DNA of 35,448 nucleotides from an uncultured Clostridia bacterium (GCA_947364045.1 CANARN010000020.1:1-35448); one strand, 5' to 3'; numbered from the stretch's first letter, positions 6,178 through 14,706 are shown. The notes: generated by a model not told the origin, from the letters alone. Numbers and translations: made by a program.

Positions 6178-8265
6178 ATGACTATTTGTCCGGTATGCAG
6201 CAAAAGATTATCCGATGAGGCGGTATTTTGTGACAATTGCGGTACTCAGGTAGTTGAACAACCACAAGGAGCAGCGGATTTACAGGACGTTTCAGGTGAA
6301 ACTGAAGTTGCTTATGGGAATGAAGAAGCAGAACTTGAATATGTACCTGTGCAGTCTGAGCAGAAAAATTCAGCCAATGTACCAGCTTACATACCTCCTG
6401 AAATTACAGATGACAAGCCTGTAAAGGAAAAGAAGAAGGTGTTTAAGAAAGTACCTAAAAAGTTTATCGGAATAGGAATAGGCATTGTTGCGGTAGTAGC
6501 CGCTGTCTTTGTGCTTATTTCTGCTTTCGGCAAAAGCAAATCCAAAAACAATTACGGGCTGTATATTAAGGATGGTAATCTTTATTTTGCAAAAGCTTCA
6601 AAATATGAACCGTTTCAGGTTTCGTCAAAGCTATTCGGCAAAGATAATAATGCAGGTATATATAGAGTAGACGGTGCAACGGTTATGAGCCGTGACGGTA
6701 AAACTATTTTCTTCCCGGATAAAATGGATGCCGACGAAAAGGGCTTTTCACTGTTTTACAGAAATGTTTCTTCATCTAAGGACGAAGCTGTTAAAATTGA
6801 CGGAGATGTAGAGAAGTACTTTGTTAATGACATTGCTTCAACTATAATTTATTTGACGACAGATGGCAATTTATACAGTTACAGTATGAAAAAGGGCGAA
6901 GCGAATAAAATAGACAGCGATGTTTCTTTTTTTTATGTTTCAGAGGACGGCAAAACAATTATTTACCTTAACAAAGATAATACAATTTATGTTAAGCAAA
7001 ACGGAAAAGATAAAGAAAAGATTGACAGCGATAGCAGTATACGGTATATATCTAAGAATTTTTCAACAATATACTATATTAAAGACGGAGGAGATCTTTA
7101 TAAAAAAGATCTCGGCGCGGATAAAATTAAAATTGATACCGATGTCAGCTCTATAAGCGCAATATATGAATCCGGAGAGATATACTATGTTAAATCAGAC
7201 ATAAGAACAGTTTCTCTTGCCGATTATGTTATTGATGATATGAAAGACGCTGATGATAAAATAAACGAACCGGAAAGCCCGTCAATGATGGATTATGATA
7301 CCTATGACGAGTATACTTCGGCATATGAAAAATATGAAAAGGCTTATGATGAGTACAGAGGAAAAAGAGAACGGGATTATTTAAGAGAAGAGCTTAGCAA
7401 CGAAGAAACAGAAATTACGGACAGTTCCCTTTATTTCTATGACGGAAAAAGCACCCAGACAGTTACGGAATCGTTTGCAAATATTGAGAGCTTAGCGGCA
7501 GAGAAGCCGGTAATAATATTTGCTGTACATGAAGATGCATCCATTGACAAGATTAAACTTTCCGAAATTGAAAGCATATCAGATTTGAAAAACAGTGTAC
7601 AAAAATCACTTTATACGGATGTGTTTGGAAACATTGCAATAGGCAAAGATGTTACAAAAATTGAGCAGGACGAAGTCGAAACAATTTGCATAAACGCTGA
7701 CGGAAATACAATATTCTTTGTCGATAATGTTCCCGAAGGAAAAGCATACGGAGATTTATACAGAATGACCGTTTCGGGCGGCAAGCTTCAAAAGGCTGAG
7801 TTGTATGACAGTGATGTATTTACGGGAAGTCAAGGCTTTATCGGAAACAGCAATCAATATATGTACTGTAAAGATTTTAATGAAGATAAATATACAGGGG
7901 ATATGTATATTAATAAGGAAAAAGTGGATACGGACATGTATTTCGGCAATATGAAGTACAATATAGATTCGGATACTTTTGCCTATTTTTCAGATTATGA
8001 CAGTAAAGAAGAAACCGGCACTTTAAAGAAGTATTCAAAAGGAAAAAGCATAAAAATTTCTGATGATGTTCACGCTTTTTCAATTTTGCACAACGGTGAT
8101 ATAATGTATTTGTATGATTACAGCGAAAAGAGTTCAAAGGGCGATTTGTATGTATACTCAGGAAAAAAGGGTGAAAAAATTGACGAAGATGTTTCAGAAG
8201 TTTTTTATATAAAACGCACCGGCGAAGATTTATACGGATATGATGCTTGGTTTGAAGCAGAATAA
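6178..8265 (+). CDS. Zinc-ribbon, single-TM protein with long repeat-rich extracytoplasmic domain
   Basis: This 695-residue protein begins with a cytoplasmic zinc ribbon (CPVC at 4-7, CDNC at 18-21), followed by an acidic linker and a Lys-rich stretch. One membrane helix lies at about 96-117 (FIGIGIGIVAVVAAVFVLISAF). The large outer region repeats the theme 'KIDxDVxxxxVSxDGKTIxYLxxxGxLYxY' at roughly 35-45 residue spacing, which suggests a beta-propeller. Repeats fall around residues 200-340 and again at 480-690, split by a Tyr/Asp/Glu-rich, probably helical insert at about 355-415. Zinc-ribbon plus TM plus repeat proteins are common and mostly uncharacterised in Clostridia; sensing or envelope binding is a guess. 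It is monocistronic, with its own SD and terminator. Confidence 0.85.
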   Translation: MTICPVCSKRLSDEAVFCDNCGTQVVEQPQGAADLQDVSGETEVAYGNEEAELEYVPVQSEQKNSANVPAYIPPEITDDKPVKEKKKVFKKVPKKFIGIGIGIVAVVAAVFVLISAFGKSKSKNNYGLYIKDGNLYFAKASKYEPFQVSSKLFGKDNNAGIYRVDGATVMSRDGKTIFFPDKMDADEKGFSLFYRNVSSSKDEAVKIDGDVEKYFVNDIASTIIYLTTDGNLYSYSMKKGEANKIDSDVSFFYVSEDGKTIIYLNKDNTIYVKQNGKDKEKIDSDSSIRYISKNFSTIYYIKDGGDLYKKDLGADKIKIDTDVSSISAIYESGEIYYVKSDIRTVSLADYVIDDMKDADDKINEPESPSMMDYDTYDEYTSAYEKYEKAYDEYRGKRERDYLREELSNEETEITDSSLYFYDGKSTQTVTESFANIESLAAEKPVIIFAVHEDASIDKIKLSEIESISDLKNSVQKSLYTDVFGNIAIGKDVTKIEQDEVETICINADGNTIFFVDNVPEGKAYGDLYRMTVSGGKLQKAELYDSDVFTGSQGFIGNSNQYMYCKDFNEDKYTGDMYINKEKVDTDMYFGNMKYNIDSDTFAYFSDYDSKEETGTLKKYSKGKSIKISDDVHAFSILHNGDIMYLYDYSEKSSKGDLYVYSGKKGEKIDEDVSEVFYIKRTGEDLYGYDAWFEAE

Positions 8266-8282
8266 TAAATTGATTAAATTGC

Positions 8283-8318
8283 AACGGCTCTCGATTATCG
8301 GGAGCTGTTTTTTCTTTT
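8283..8318 (+). terminator. Terminator after the zinc-ribbon membrane protein gene
   Basis: An 11-bp stem with two G-T wobbles (8283-8293 paired with 8299-8309) has loop ATTAT and runs into a T-rich tail (TTTTTTCTTTT). It separates the host-like gene from the phage-type cassette. Confidence 0.75.
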
Positions 8319-8380
8319 AGAAAATAAAAAAGTGAAGAAGAGAGGTGATTTATCTGCTTATAGACTGTTTTTAACTACAG

Positions 8381-8417
8381 GACGGTGTATTCTCACATTT
8401 TGCGGGAATATACCGTC
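8381..8417 (+). repeat. 14-bp inverted repeat ahead of the terminase genes
   Basis: Positions 8381-8394 (GACGGTGTATTCTC) pair with 8404-8417 (GGGAATATACCGTC) over 14 bp with two G-T wobbles, leaving a 9-nt loop. There is no clean T-run behind it, so it is not a standard terminator. It ends 53 nt before the small terminase start and could be an attenuator, a regulator site, or a packaging-related element. I see no convincing promoter between 8319 and 8470. Confidence 0.6.
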
Positions 8418-8470
8418 TGTTTGCTTTATTTATGGGAGATGAAATTTTATTTCCCGAAAAGGAGGAAGAT

Positions 8471-8938
8471 ATGGGCAAAGAGCTTACAAAAAAAGAAGCG
8501 GAATTTTGCTGTCTTGCGGCAGTTCTCGGAAATCCTTCTGAAGCGGCTTACAAGGCAGGATTTACCGCTTTTCCGCAGAAAAAGGCAGAAAAGCTTATGC
8601 GAAAAAAGCAGATTGCGGAAGAAATAGGGAGAATTAAGGAGAGAAATGCCAAACACGAGGAGGCGGCAACGGGACTGCGCAGAATTGCATTCGGCTCGGT
8701 GGCGGATGCAGTAAGCTTAGCGGTGAATTTCGGCGAAAGCACCGATATAAATGCACTCGACTTGTTTGCCGTTTCGGAAATTAAGTACACCTTGGGCAAA
8801 GGCGTTGAAATTAAATTTTACGATCGGCTTAAAGCGCTTGAAGCGTTGGCGGAAATTGAGTCATCCGAGGAAAACACGGGAGCTATGTCGATTTACGAGG
8901 CAATCTCAAACAGCGCAAGGCAGGCGGGAACAGTATGA
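8471..8938 (+). CDS. terS: Phage terminase small subunit
   Basis: The 155-residue protein resembles the Terminase_2 group of small subunits, which recognise the packaging site and present DNA to the large subunit. The N-terminal KELTKKEAEFCCLAAVLGNPSEAAYKAGF is the typical helix-turn-helix start, followed by a basic helix (KKAEKLMRKKQIAEEIGRIKERN) and the central segment RLKALEALAEIE characteristic of the family. I prefer ATG 8471 over ATG 8432 because AAGGAGG at 8459-8465 lies just upstream. Its stop overlaps the large terminase start (ATGA at 8935-8938). It is the first gene of the capsid cassette. Confidence 0.88.
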   Translation: MGKELTKKEAEFCCLAAVLGNPSEAAYKAGFTAFPQKKAEKLMRKKQIAEEIGRIKERNAKHEEAATGLRRIAFGSVADAVSLAVNFGESTDINALDLFAVSEIKYTLGKGVEIKFYDRLKALEALAEIESSEENTGAMSIYEAISNSARQAGTV

Positions 8939-10215
8939 ACAAGCAGTTTACACCGTTTTCGCCGAAGCAGTTAAAGGTGCTTAACTGGTGGTGCGAGGAG
9001 AGCGCTTATAAGGATAAAATCGGAATAATCTGCGACGGAGCGGTGCGAAGCGGAAAGACGCTTTGTATGACGGTTTCTTTTGTGCTGTGGGCTTTTTACA
9101 GATTTACTGATTCTGATTTTGCTTTATGCGGAAAGACAGTAACGTCGCTCAGACGTAATGTAATTACGCCGATTATACCGATACTGCGTGAGATGGGCTT
9201 TTCGGTGACCGAAAAGCTGAGCGCAAATCTTGTTTATATTTCTTACAAAGGCAGACAGAACAGGTTCTATCTTTTCGGCGGACGTGACGAAAGCTCCTCA
9301 GCGCTGATACAGGGCATTACTCTTTCGGGCGTTATGCTTGACGAGGTGGCGCTTATGCCGAAATCATTTACCCAGCAGGCGATTGCAAGATGCTCAGTTG
9401 ACGGCTCAAGGCTTTGGTTTAACTGCAACCCTGAAAATCCGCATCACTGGTTTTACAGAGAATGGATTCAGAAATGCGACGAAAAAAACTGTCTTTATCT
9501 GCATTTTCTTATGAGCGACAATCCGTCCCTGACAGACGAAATCCGTGAAAGATACCGAAAACTTTATACAGGCGTATTTTACGAGAGGTTTATTGAGGGT
9601 AAATGGGTCTGCGCGGACGGTCTTGTATACCCGTTCTTCAAAGAGAGCATTCACACCTATTCGGAAGAAATCGGCGGATTTTCGGATTATTACATTTCAT
9701 GTGATTACGGTACCGTAAACCCATGCTCAATGGGACTTTGGGGTGAGAGGGACGGCGTGTGGTACAGGATTTCTGAATTTTATCACGATTCAAGGGCGAG
9801 GGGGTTTCAAATGACCGACTCCGAATATTACGGAGAGCTTTGCGCTCTTGCAGGTAAAAGAAAAATTTCTGCTGTTATTGTTGACCCGTCGGCAGCATCG
9901 TTTATAGAGTGCATACGAAGAAAAGGCAAATTTAAGGTGCTTCCTGCAAAAAACGATGTTTCCTACGGGATACGCAGGGTGTCGGAAGCATTAAAAAACG
10001 GGAAAATTAAAATTAACACTTCCTGCACTGACGCTATCCGCGAGTTTTCGCTTTACCGTTGGGACGAAAGCGCCGCAAGGGACGCTCCCAAAAAGGAAAA
10101 CGATCACGCAATGGATGATATCCGCTATTTTGTAACAACGCATAACTTTTCGGACAGCGGATTTTTTGCCCTGTCTGCTCCGAGAAAAGAAAGGAACATT
10201 TATGAGCGTATTTGA
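8935..10215 (+). CDS. terL: Phage terminase large subunit, PBSX type
   Basis: This is the ATPase/nuclease that pumps DNA into proheads. The 426-residue protein has an intact Walker A loop GAVRSGKT (35-42), Walker B VMLDEVA with Asp136-Glu137, and a coupling region WFNCNPENPHHWFY (161-174). The C-terminal RNase H-fold nuclease has acidic residues Asp257 (SCDYG), Asp317 (VIVDPSA) and the DHAMDD cluster (390-395). All catalytic positions are present with no frameshift, so the gene looks functional rather than decayed. It overlaps terS by 4 nt and the portal gene by 14 nt. Confidence 0.96.
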   Translation: MNKQFTPFSPKQLKVLNWWCEESAYKDKIGIICDGAVRSGKTLCMTVSFVLWAFYRFTDSDFALCGKTVTSLRRNVITPIIPILREMGFSVTEKLSANLVYISYKGRQNRFYLFGGRDESSSALIQGITLSGVMLDEVALMPKSFTQQAIARCSVDGSRLWFNCNPENPHHWFYREWIQKCDEKNCLYLHFLMSDNPSLTDEIRERYRKLYTGVFYERFIEGKWVCADGLVYPFFKESIHTYSEEIGGFSDYYISCDYGTVNPCSMGLWGERDGVWYRISEFYHDSRARGFQMTDSEYYGELCALAGKRKISAVIVDPSAASFIECIRRKGKFKVLPAKNDVSYGIRRVSEALKNGKIKINTSCTDAIREFSLYRWDESAARDAPKKENDHAMDDIRYFVTTHNFSDSGFFALSAPRKERNIYERI

Positions 10216-11335
10216 CAAAATAATCAAAAGAGGTACGCCTGCGAAGGCGGCGCAGACCGCCTCAAACATTTTTCCTCAAAATACATTTTTCCGATTCCCG
10301 CAAAGGCAGGTTAATCTGTCTCTTTACAAAGGACTTCGTGACAGTGTGCCTGTTATTGACGCCGCCGTTAATAAAACGGTAAGGCTGACCGGAGGCTTTT
10401 TTGTACAGGCGAATAATCCGAAATATCAAAATGTGCTTGACGAATTTCAGAAAAGTGTAAATGTGGGAGCGGGACGGCGCGGACTTCCGCTTTTTATTGA
10501 CACTTATTTTTCAGAGCTTTTGACCTACGGAACGGCAGCGGGAGAAATAATACTGAATGAAAGCTGTGAAATTCATTCGCTTTACGCCGTGCCTGCAAAG
10601 GATATCAATTTAAAGCGCAGCGCTGATGATTTCAGCCGAATTATGATTTGCAAGCCTGAGTCTTTTTCAGGCGAGCCTGTAAAGTATCAGGATTTGGTTT
10701 TTTATACGGCACTGAATCCTGACGCGGGTGAGATTTTCGGAAACTCAATACTTAAAGGACTGCCCTTTATGAGTGAAATTCTTATGAAAATCTACTCGTC
10801 CATAGGCAAGAATTTTGAACGAATGGGAAATCTGCGCTTTGCTGTTACCTATAATCCGGGCAGCGACTTAATTGACAGAAGCTTTGCTAAGGAACGCGCC
10901 GAGCAGATAGCGGCCGAGTGGTCAAACGCTATGAACAGCTCAGATATACGCGATTTCGTTGCGGTAGGCGACGTCAACATAAGGGTAATCGGCGCTGACA
11001 ATCAGATTATTGACAGCGAAGTTCCCGTAAGGCAGATTTTGGAGCAAATTCTTTCTAAGCTTTCGCTTCCGCCGTTTATGCTGGGACTTTCCTGGTCGAC
11101 AACGGAGCGTATGAGTTCTTTGCAGGCAGACGCGCTTACCACTGAGCTTTGGAGCTACCGCAGAGTGTTGACACCTGTTATTGAGAAAATCTGCGATATG
11201 TTTTTGCGAACCTGCGGATGCGGTGACGGTGTTACGGTGGTTTGGGATGATATAACCTTACAGGACTCGCTGGATGAGGCAAGAGCAAGGCTTTATACGG
11301 CTCAGGCGAAGGCTTTGGAGGTCAAAAACGATTAA
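10202..11335 (+). CDS. Phage portal protein
   Basis: The portal is the dodecameric ring at the capsid vertex through which DNA enters. The 377-residue protein has portal landmarks: the early LYKGLRDSVPVIDAAVNKTVRL helix, DTYFSELLTYGTAAGEIIL, the YAVPAKDI strand, the LNPDAGEIFGNSILKGLPFMSE crown segment, and the C-terminal ILSKLSLPPFMLGLSWSTTERMSSLQ portal-wing motif. ATG 10202 has AAAGGA upstream and overlaps the terL end. The length is shorter than many siphophage portals but complete through the C-terminal helices. Confidence 0.9.
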   Translation: MSVFDKIIKRGTPAKAAQTASNIFPQNTFFRFPQRQVNLSLYKGLRDSVPVIDAAVNKTVRLTGGFFVQANNPKYQNVLDEFQKSVNVGAGRRGLPLFIDTYFSELLTYGTAAGEIILNESCEIHSLYAVPAKDINLKRSADDFSRIMICKPESFSGEPVKYQDLVFYTALNPDAGEIFGNSILKGLPFMSEILMKIYSSIGKNFERMGNLRFAVTYNPGSDLIDRSFAKERAEQIAAEWSNAMNSSDIRDFVAVGDVNIRVIGADNQIIDSEVPVRQILEQILSKLSLPPFMLGLSWSTTERMSSLQADALTTELWSYRRVLTPVIEKICDMFLRTCGCGDGVTVVWDDITLQDSLDEARARLYTAQAKALEVKND

Positions 11336-11347
11336 GGAGATGAAAAG

Positions 11348-12241
11348 ATGGTAAAAAATTATGATGCGCAGCCTTATTGCAGAAAGGTTTCCGATGAGGA
11401 TTTGGAGCTTATTAACCGTCAGAGTCTTAAAAAACTGACATCTGATGAAATTTTCGCATTTTCCGTTATTCTCTGCGATAATGAAATTGACAGAGATTTT
11501 GAGGTGTTTTCTGATAACGCGCTTTTATCGCTTGAGAAGCTTTTTGTGGGTAAAACCGGCATTTTAAATCACAGCAACCGTTCCGAAGACCAAATTTGCA
11601 GAACCTATAAAACGGAAATTCTTTGTGACGGTAACAGGAAAACGGAATACGGCGAAGCTTATAAATATCTAAAGGCGTGGTGCTACACGGTAAAGAGCGC
11701 AAAAAATGAGGACTTAATACGTGATATTGAGAGCGGAATTAAGAAGGAGGTAAGCGTATCCTGTAATTTTTCGGAAAAGGTTTGCTCTGTCTGCGGAGAA
11801 AGCGTTTGCAGTCATAGGGCGGGTAAATTTTACGGTGATATGCTTTGCTACAAACAGATAAACGGAGTTACAGATGCTTACGAATGGTCTTTTGTGGCTG
11901 TTCCGGCTCAAAGAAATGCGGGTGTTACAAAGTCAGTGTCAGACAAAGAAAAGGCTCACTCCGAAATTAAAACGGCGAAAGCGAAAAATGAAGAAAGCTT
12001 TGCATTTTTTTATAAGCGCGAAATGAAGGAGCGGGCAAAGAAAGGCTTTGCAATGCTTTTTCCGGAGCTTCCGTCTGATACTGCTGAGAGAATAATCGGA
12101 CTTTGCAATGCAGATGTTCTTTCACAACTGATTTCGGGTTTTGAAAGAAAAAAGGCAAAAGCATTTCCCGTAAAGTCACAGCTCGAAGGGAAAGAAACAA
12201 ATAATATAAAAAACGAAATTAACGGTCAATTCAAATTTTAG
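11348..12241 (+). CDS. Putative prohead protease/scaffold-like protein with Cys-rich insert
   Basis: The gene sits between portal and capsid, the usual place for a prohead protease. The 297-residue protein has a beta-rich start (FSVILCDNEIDRDFEVFS), a His in GKTGILNHSN (His75), and a Ser-containing strand KKEVSVSCNF (Ser136/Ser138). A following EWSFVAVPAQRNAGV segment resembles the end of the HK97-type protease core (typically 'xxSxVxxPANxxA'). Between them lies CSVCGESVCSH (146-156), a possible zinc knuckle not typical of the family. The C-terminal 100 residues are Lys/Glu-rich and helical, as in a fused scaffold domain. His/Ser assignment is by pattern; alternatives include a non-proteolytic scaffold. 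AAGGAG lies 7 nt before ATG 11348. Confidence 0.6.
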   Translation: MVKNYDAQPYCRKVSDEDLELINRQSLKKLTSDEIFAFSVILCDNEIDRDFEVFSDNALLSLEKLFVGKTGILNHSNRSEDQICRTYKTEILCDGNRKTEYGEAYKYLKAWCYTVKSAKNEDLIRDIESGIKKEVSVSCNFSEKVCSVCGESVCSHRAGKFYGDMLCYKQINGVTDAYEWSFVAVPAQRNAGVTKSVSDKEKAHSEIKTAKAKNEESFAFFYKREMKERAKKGFAMLFPELPSDTAERIIGLCNADVLSQLISGFERKKAKAFPVKSQLEGKETNNIKNEINGQFKF

Positions 12242-12252
12242 GAGGTAAAAAA

Positions 12253-13278
12253 ATGGCTGCATTTGAAACAATTAAACTTGATAAGGGACTTTATCGTTCT
12301 ACGCTCGGAATTAACGCGGAGCTTGAACGTATTGACCCGTCTGAAAATTACAAGGGAACTTCTCTTGAGGGACTTGACGCTTTTGAACGTCAGCTTAAGC
12401 GATTTGACATTAAAATTAAGGGGACTGCATCTTCTCCGATTGAAAAATTCTTTCAGACATCTGACTCGGCGGTGCTTTTCCCGGAGTATGTCAGCAGGAC
12501 TGTAAGGCAGGGCATGGAAAATGCGTGCAATGTAAATGATTTGGTTGCTGCCGTCACTGATATTAACGGGCTTGATTACCGAACGATAGAGTATGTTCGC
12601 GATAAAACTCCGGAGGAAGAGTTTGAAGAGGACGTTATTGAAGAGGGCGGAGCTATTCCCGAAATGCAGATTAAGACTAAAGGCAGTCTTGTGAAGCTTC
12701 ACAAGAGAGGCAAAATGCTTGTCGCGTCTTATGAGGCTCTGCGATTTCAGCGTCTTGACATCTTTTCTGTGGCTCTCAGAGAGATAGGCGCGTATCTTGC
12801 ACGCGTTCGGACTGCGGACGCGTTAAATATAATTTATAACGGCGACGGCAATGAAAATCCTGCCGATGTATTAAGAAGCAAGGAAGAAAATAAGGTTACA
12901 TACGGAGATTTGGTTGCACTCTGGAAGGAGCTTAATCCGTATACGATGAACACTGTTGTAACTACACCTGAGATGGCGGCGCAGATTATGTGTTTACCCG
13001 AAATGCGTGACGCAGCCGCAGGGCTTAACTTCCACGCAACAGGCAGGGCGGTGACGCCTCTCGGAGCAAAGATAGTAACACATCAATTTGTGGAAAAGGA
13101 TGTCGTTGGACTTGACAGGAATTATGCGCTTGAAATGGTGACTGCGGGCGGAATTGTGACAGATTTTGATAAGCTTATCGACCGTCAGCTTGAAAGAGCT
13201 GCCGTTACACAGACTTACGGCTTTGCAAAGCTTTGCAATGATGCAGCAGTTATTCTGCGCTCCGGTGAAACAGTATGA
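12253..13278 (+). CDS. Phage major capsid protein (HK97-fold type)
   Basis: The 341-residue protein occupies the capsid slot behind a strong SD (AGGAGG at 12240-12245). Residues 1-60 are charged and helical. The body has shell-forming landmarks: SPIEKFFQTSDSAVLFPEYV, an extended acidic loop (EEEFEEDVIEEGGAIPEM, 121-138), the YEALRFQRLDIFSVALREIGAYLARVRTADALNIIYNGDG spine-helix region, VVTTPEMAAQI, and a C-terminal ITEMATIC-like closing strand (about residues 290-335). The high-expression SD fits a structural protein. Its stop overlaps the next start (ATGA). Confidence 0.88.
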   Translation: MAAFETIKLDKGLYRSTLGINAELERIDPSENYKGTSLEGLDAFERQLKRFDIKIKGTASSPIEKFFQTSDSAVLFPEYVSRTVRQGMENACNVNDLVAAVTDINGLDYRTIEYVRDKTPEEEFEEDVIEEGGAIPEMQIKTKGSLVKLHKRGKMLVASYEALRFQRLDIFSVALREIGAYLARVRTADALNIIYNGDGNENPADVLRSKEENKVTYGDLVALWKELNPYTMNTVVTTPEMAAQIMCLPEMRDAAAGLNFHATGRAVTPLGAKIVTHQFVEKDVVGLDRNYALEMVTAGGIVTDFDKLIDRQLERAAVTQTYGFAKLCNDAAVILRSGETV

Positions 13279-13634
13279 TTGACCACAAAGCCGTTTTTGA
13301 CGAATTAAAGCGCCTTTTGGGCTTTCCCGAAGAAGATACAGAAAAAATTACAGAGCTTTGCGCCGCTTCGGCAAACACGCTTTCTAAGCGGCTAAAAAAG
13401 ACGAATACAGGGGAAGAACCCGAGGCGGTTTACGCCGCCGCTGCTTTTACAGCATACCGTTATGCGCTTTTAAAATTCTGTCTTGACGATTACACTGATT
13501 ACCTTAAAACAGGTGATGTAACAGTTAGGCGTTCGGCTTCATCTTATATGGAAGCTGCGGAAAAGCTCCTTGCTGACGCTTTTTCACAGGCGGAGTGCTT
13601 TACCGATATAGGATTCATTTTTAAAGGCTTTTAG
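13275..13634 (+). CDS. Head-tail connector-like protein
   Basis: The small 119-residue, mostly helical protein lies immediately after the capsid gene, where phages encode the gp6/gp15-type connector that docks under the portal. It has a helical opening (KAVFDELKRLLGFPEEDTEKITELCAAS), AVYAAAAFTAYRYALLKF in the middle, and a GDVTVRRSASSYMEAAEKLLADA segment common in such adaptors. The assignment rests on position, size and the 'GDVxVxxS' pattern. Its start overlaps the capsid stop by 4 nt. Confidence 0.65.
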   Translation: MIDHKAVFDELKRLLGFPEEDTEKITELCAASANTLSKRLKKTNTGEEPEAVYAAAAFTAYRYALLKFCLDDYTDYLKTGDVTVRRSASSYMEAAEKLLADAFSQAECFTDIGFIFKGF

Positions 13635-13655
13635 TATATAAAATGAAAGGAACTG

Positions 13656-14009
13656 ATGAAAATGACGCTGAACGGAATATTTTCGCACGGCAGAGCATGC
13701 CGCGTCTGCTTGCCTAATGAGTGGAGCAGTGAACGCTTCAAGGCGCACATTCAGCCCATACGTTATAAAACAAAGCTGTATTTAGAGGGGGACTTTACGG
13801 AGATAGGCGTAAATAAAAACGATGTTTACCTTTATTTAGGCCCTGCAAAGCACGACCTTACATGCCTTTCGGCTGATGCAAGAATTGTTGACAGCGACGG
13901 CTTTTTTTATAAAATAGACAGAAGCGAGCGGGTTTTATACTGCGGTGAGTGTATTTATATTTGGGCTGTAATACGAAAAACCACCGAAACGGCGAACCCT
14001 GAAAATTAA
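13656..14009 (+). CDS. Small phage head-closure-type protein
   Basis: The 117-residue, beta-rich protein has an early histidine/Arg loop (GIFSHGRACRV), HIQPIRYKTKLYLEGDFTEIG in the middle, and YLYLGPAKHDL then CIYIWAVIR near the end. Position after the connector and the small beta-barrel look suggest the head-closure/stopper protein (XkdH-like), but I recognise no diagnostic motif. AAAGGA at 13644-13649 supports ATG 13656. The protein is Cys-containing (four Cys) without an obvious zinc site. Confidence 0.5.
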   Translation: MKMTLNGIFSHGRACRVCLPNEWSSERFKAHIQPIRYKTKLYLEGDFTEIGVNKNDVYLYLGPAKHDLTCLSADARIVDSDGFFYKIDRSERVLYCGECIYIWAVIRKTTETANPEN

Positions 14010-14032
14010 AGAAAGGAAATACGGAAAGTTAT

Positions 14033-14491
14033 ATGAGTGTATGCGCTTATTACTGTGATTCAATTCTCAGCGACCTTAAATCTTTGAGTCCGAAAATGAA
14101 AATTGTTCTGGCTCACGAGAGCAGCATTAAAGATGTGCCTGTTAATGATACGATTGCGGCAGTCGGAATAAAGAAATGCGTCGTTTCAGATATGCCGGAC
14201 GATAAGATAGACAGCAGCGTAAGGGTTGAAACAGAAACAAGAACTATATTGGTTACGGTCGGAATAAATCTGTATGTACCGTATGATGAGGGTACAAGAG
14301 GCAGTGTCAATGCGTTTGACGATATTTTTACTGCGCTTGTAAACAGCAACAATTACAGTCTTAACGAGGCAAAACTGCTTGGCACAAAATACTCCCGCGA
14401 AGCACAGTGCCTTGTAACAGAAACTGAATTTGTATTTGAAAGCTTTATTACAGGTGTGATTGAGGGAGAACAGCCGATTGTACCGGCTTAA
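14033..14491 (+). CDS. Tail-terminator-like phage protein, last gene of the cassette
   Basis: The 152-residue protein starts with a helix (CDSILSDLKSLSPKM), has beta strands RVETETRTILVTVGINLYVP, then a helix SVNAFDDIFTALVNSNNY, and closes with CLVTETEFVFESFITG. This alternation and the position resemble tail-terminator/minor-head proteins that cap the tail tube. No tail tube, chaperone or tape-measure gene follows: a terminator lies 34 nt after the stop and the next gene is glgB. The function is inferred from order only. Confidence 0.45.
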   Translation: MSVCAYYCDSILSDLKSLSPKMKIVLAHESSIKDVPVNDTIAAVGIKKCVVSDMPDDKIDSSVRVETETRTILVTVGINLYVPYDEGTRGSVNAFDDIFTALVNSNNYSLNEAKLLGTKYSREAQCLVTETEFVFESFITGVIEGEQPIVPA

Positions 14492-14524
14492 ACCGAATTA
14501 AAAAAATTTAAAGAAAATTTTTAC

Positions 14525-14552
14525 GGGCGGCAAAATATGCCGCTCTTTTTTT
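14525..14552 (+). terminator. Terminator ending the capsid cassette
   Basis: An 8-bp stem (14525-14532 with 14538-14545; core GCGGCA/TGCCGC) has loop AAATA and is followed by seven T. It marks a clean transcriptional end to the phage-type genes. Confidence 0.85.
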
Positions 14553-14670
14553 ATGCTTCGACTGCCGGCTGCTCGGCGTTATTGTCATAACAGGTCATAT
14601 TTTGTAACAAAATAGACAAATGGGTACAACAAAATTTGGCTGTGATTTGATTATTTTGTTCAAAAATCTA

Positions 14671-14699
14671 TTGAAAACTTGTTCTTGCCGTGATAAAAT
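14671..14699 (+). promoter_or_regulatory. Promoter for the glycogen operon
   Basis: TTGAAA (14671-14676) and TAAAAT (14694-14699) are separated by 17 bases. The predicted start near 14706 coincides with the first base of a repeated, foldable sequence, giving a leader of about 163 nt before glgB. Positions 14553-14670 hold no recognisable feature. Confidence 0.7.
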
Positions 14700-14706
14700 A
14701 TATCTG

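Noticed and set aside
8471-14491. A complete prophage
   Set aside because: No integrase, repressor, replication, tail, tape-measure or lysis gene and no attachment-site repeats are seen.
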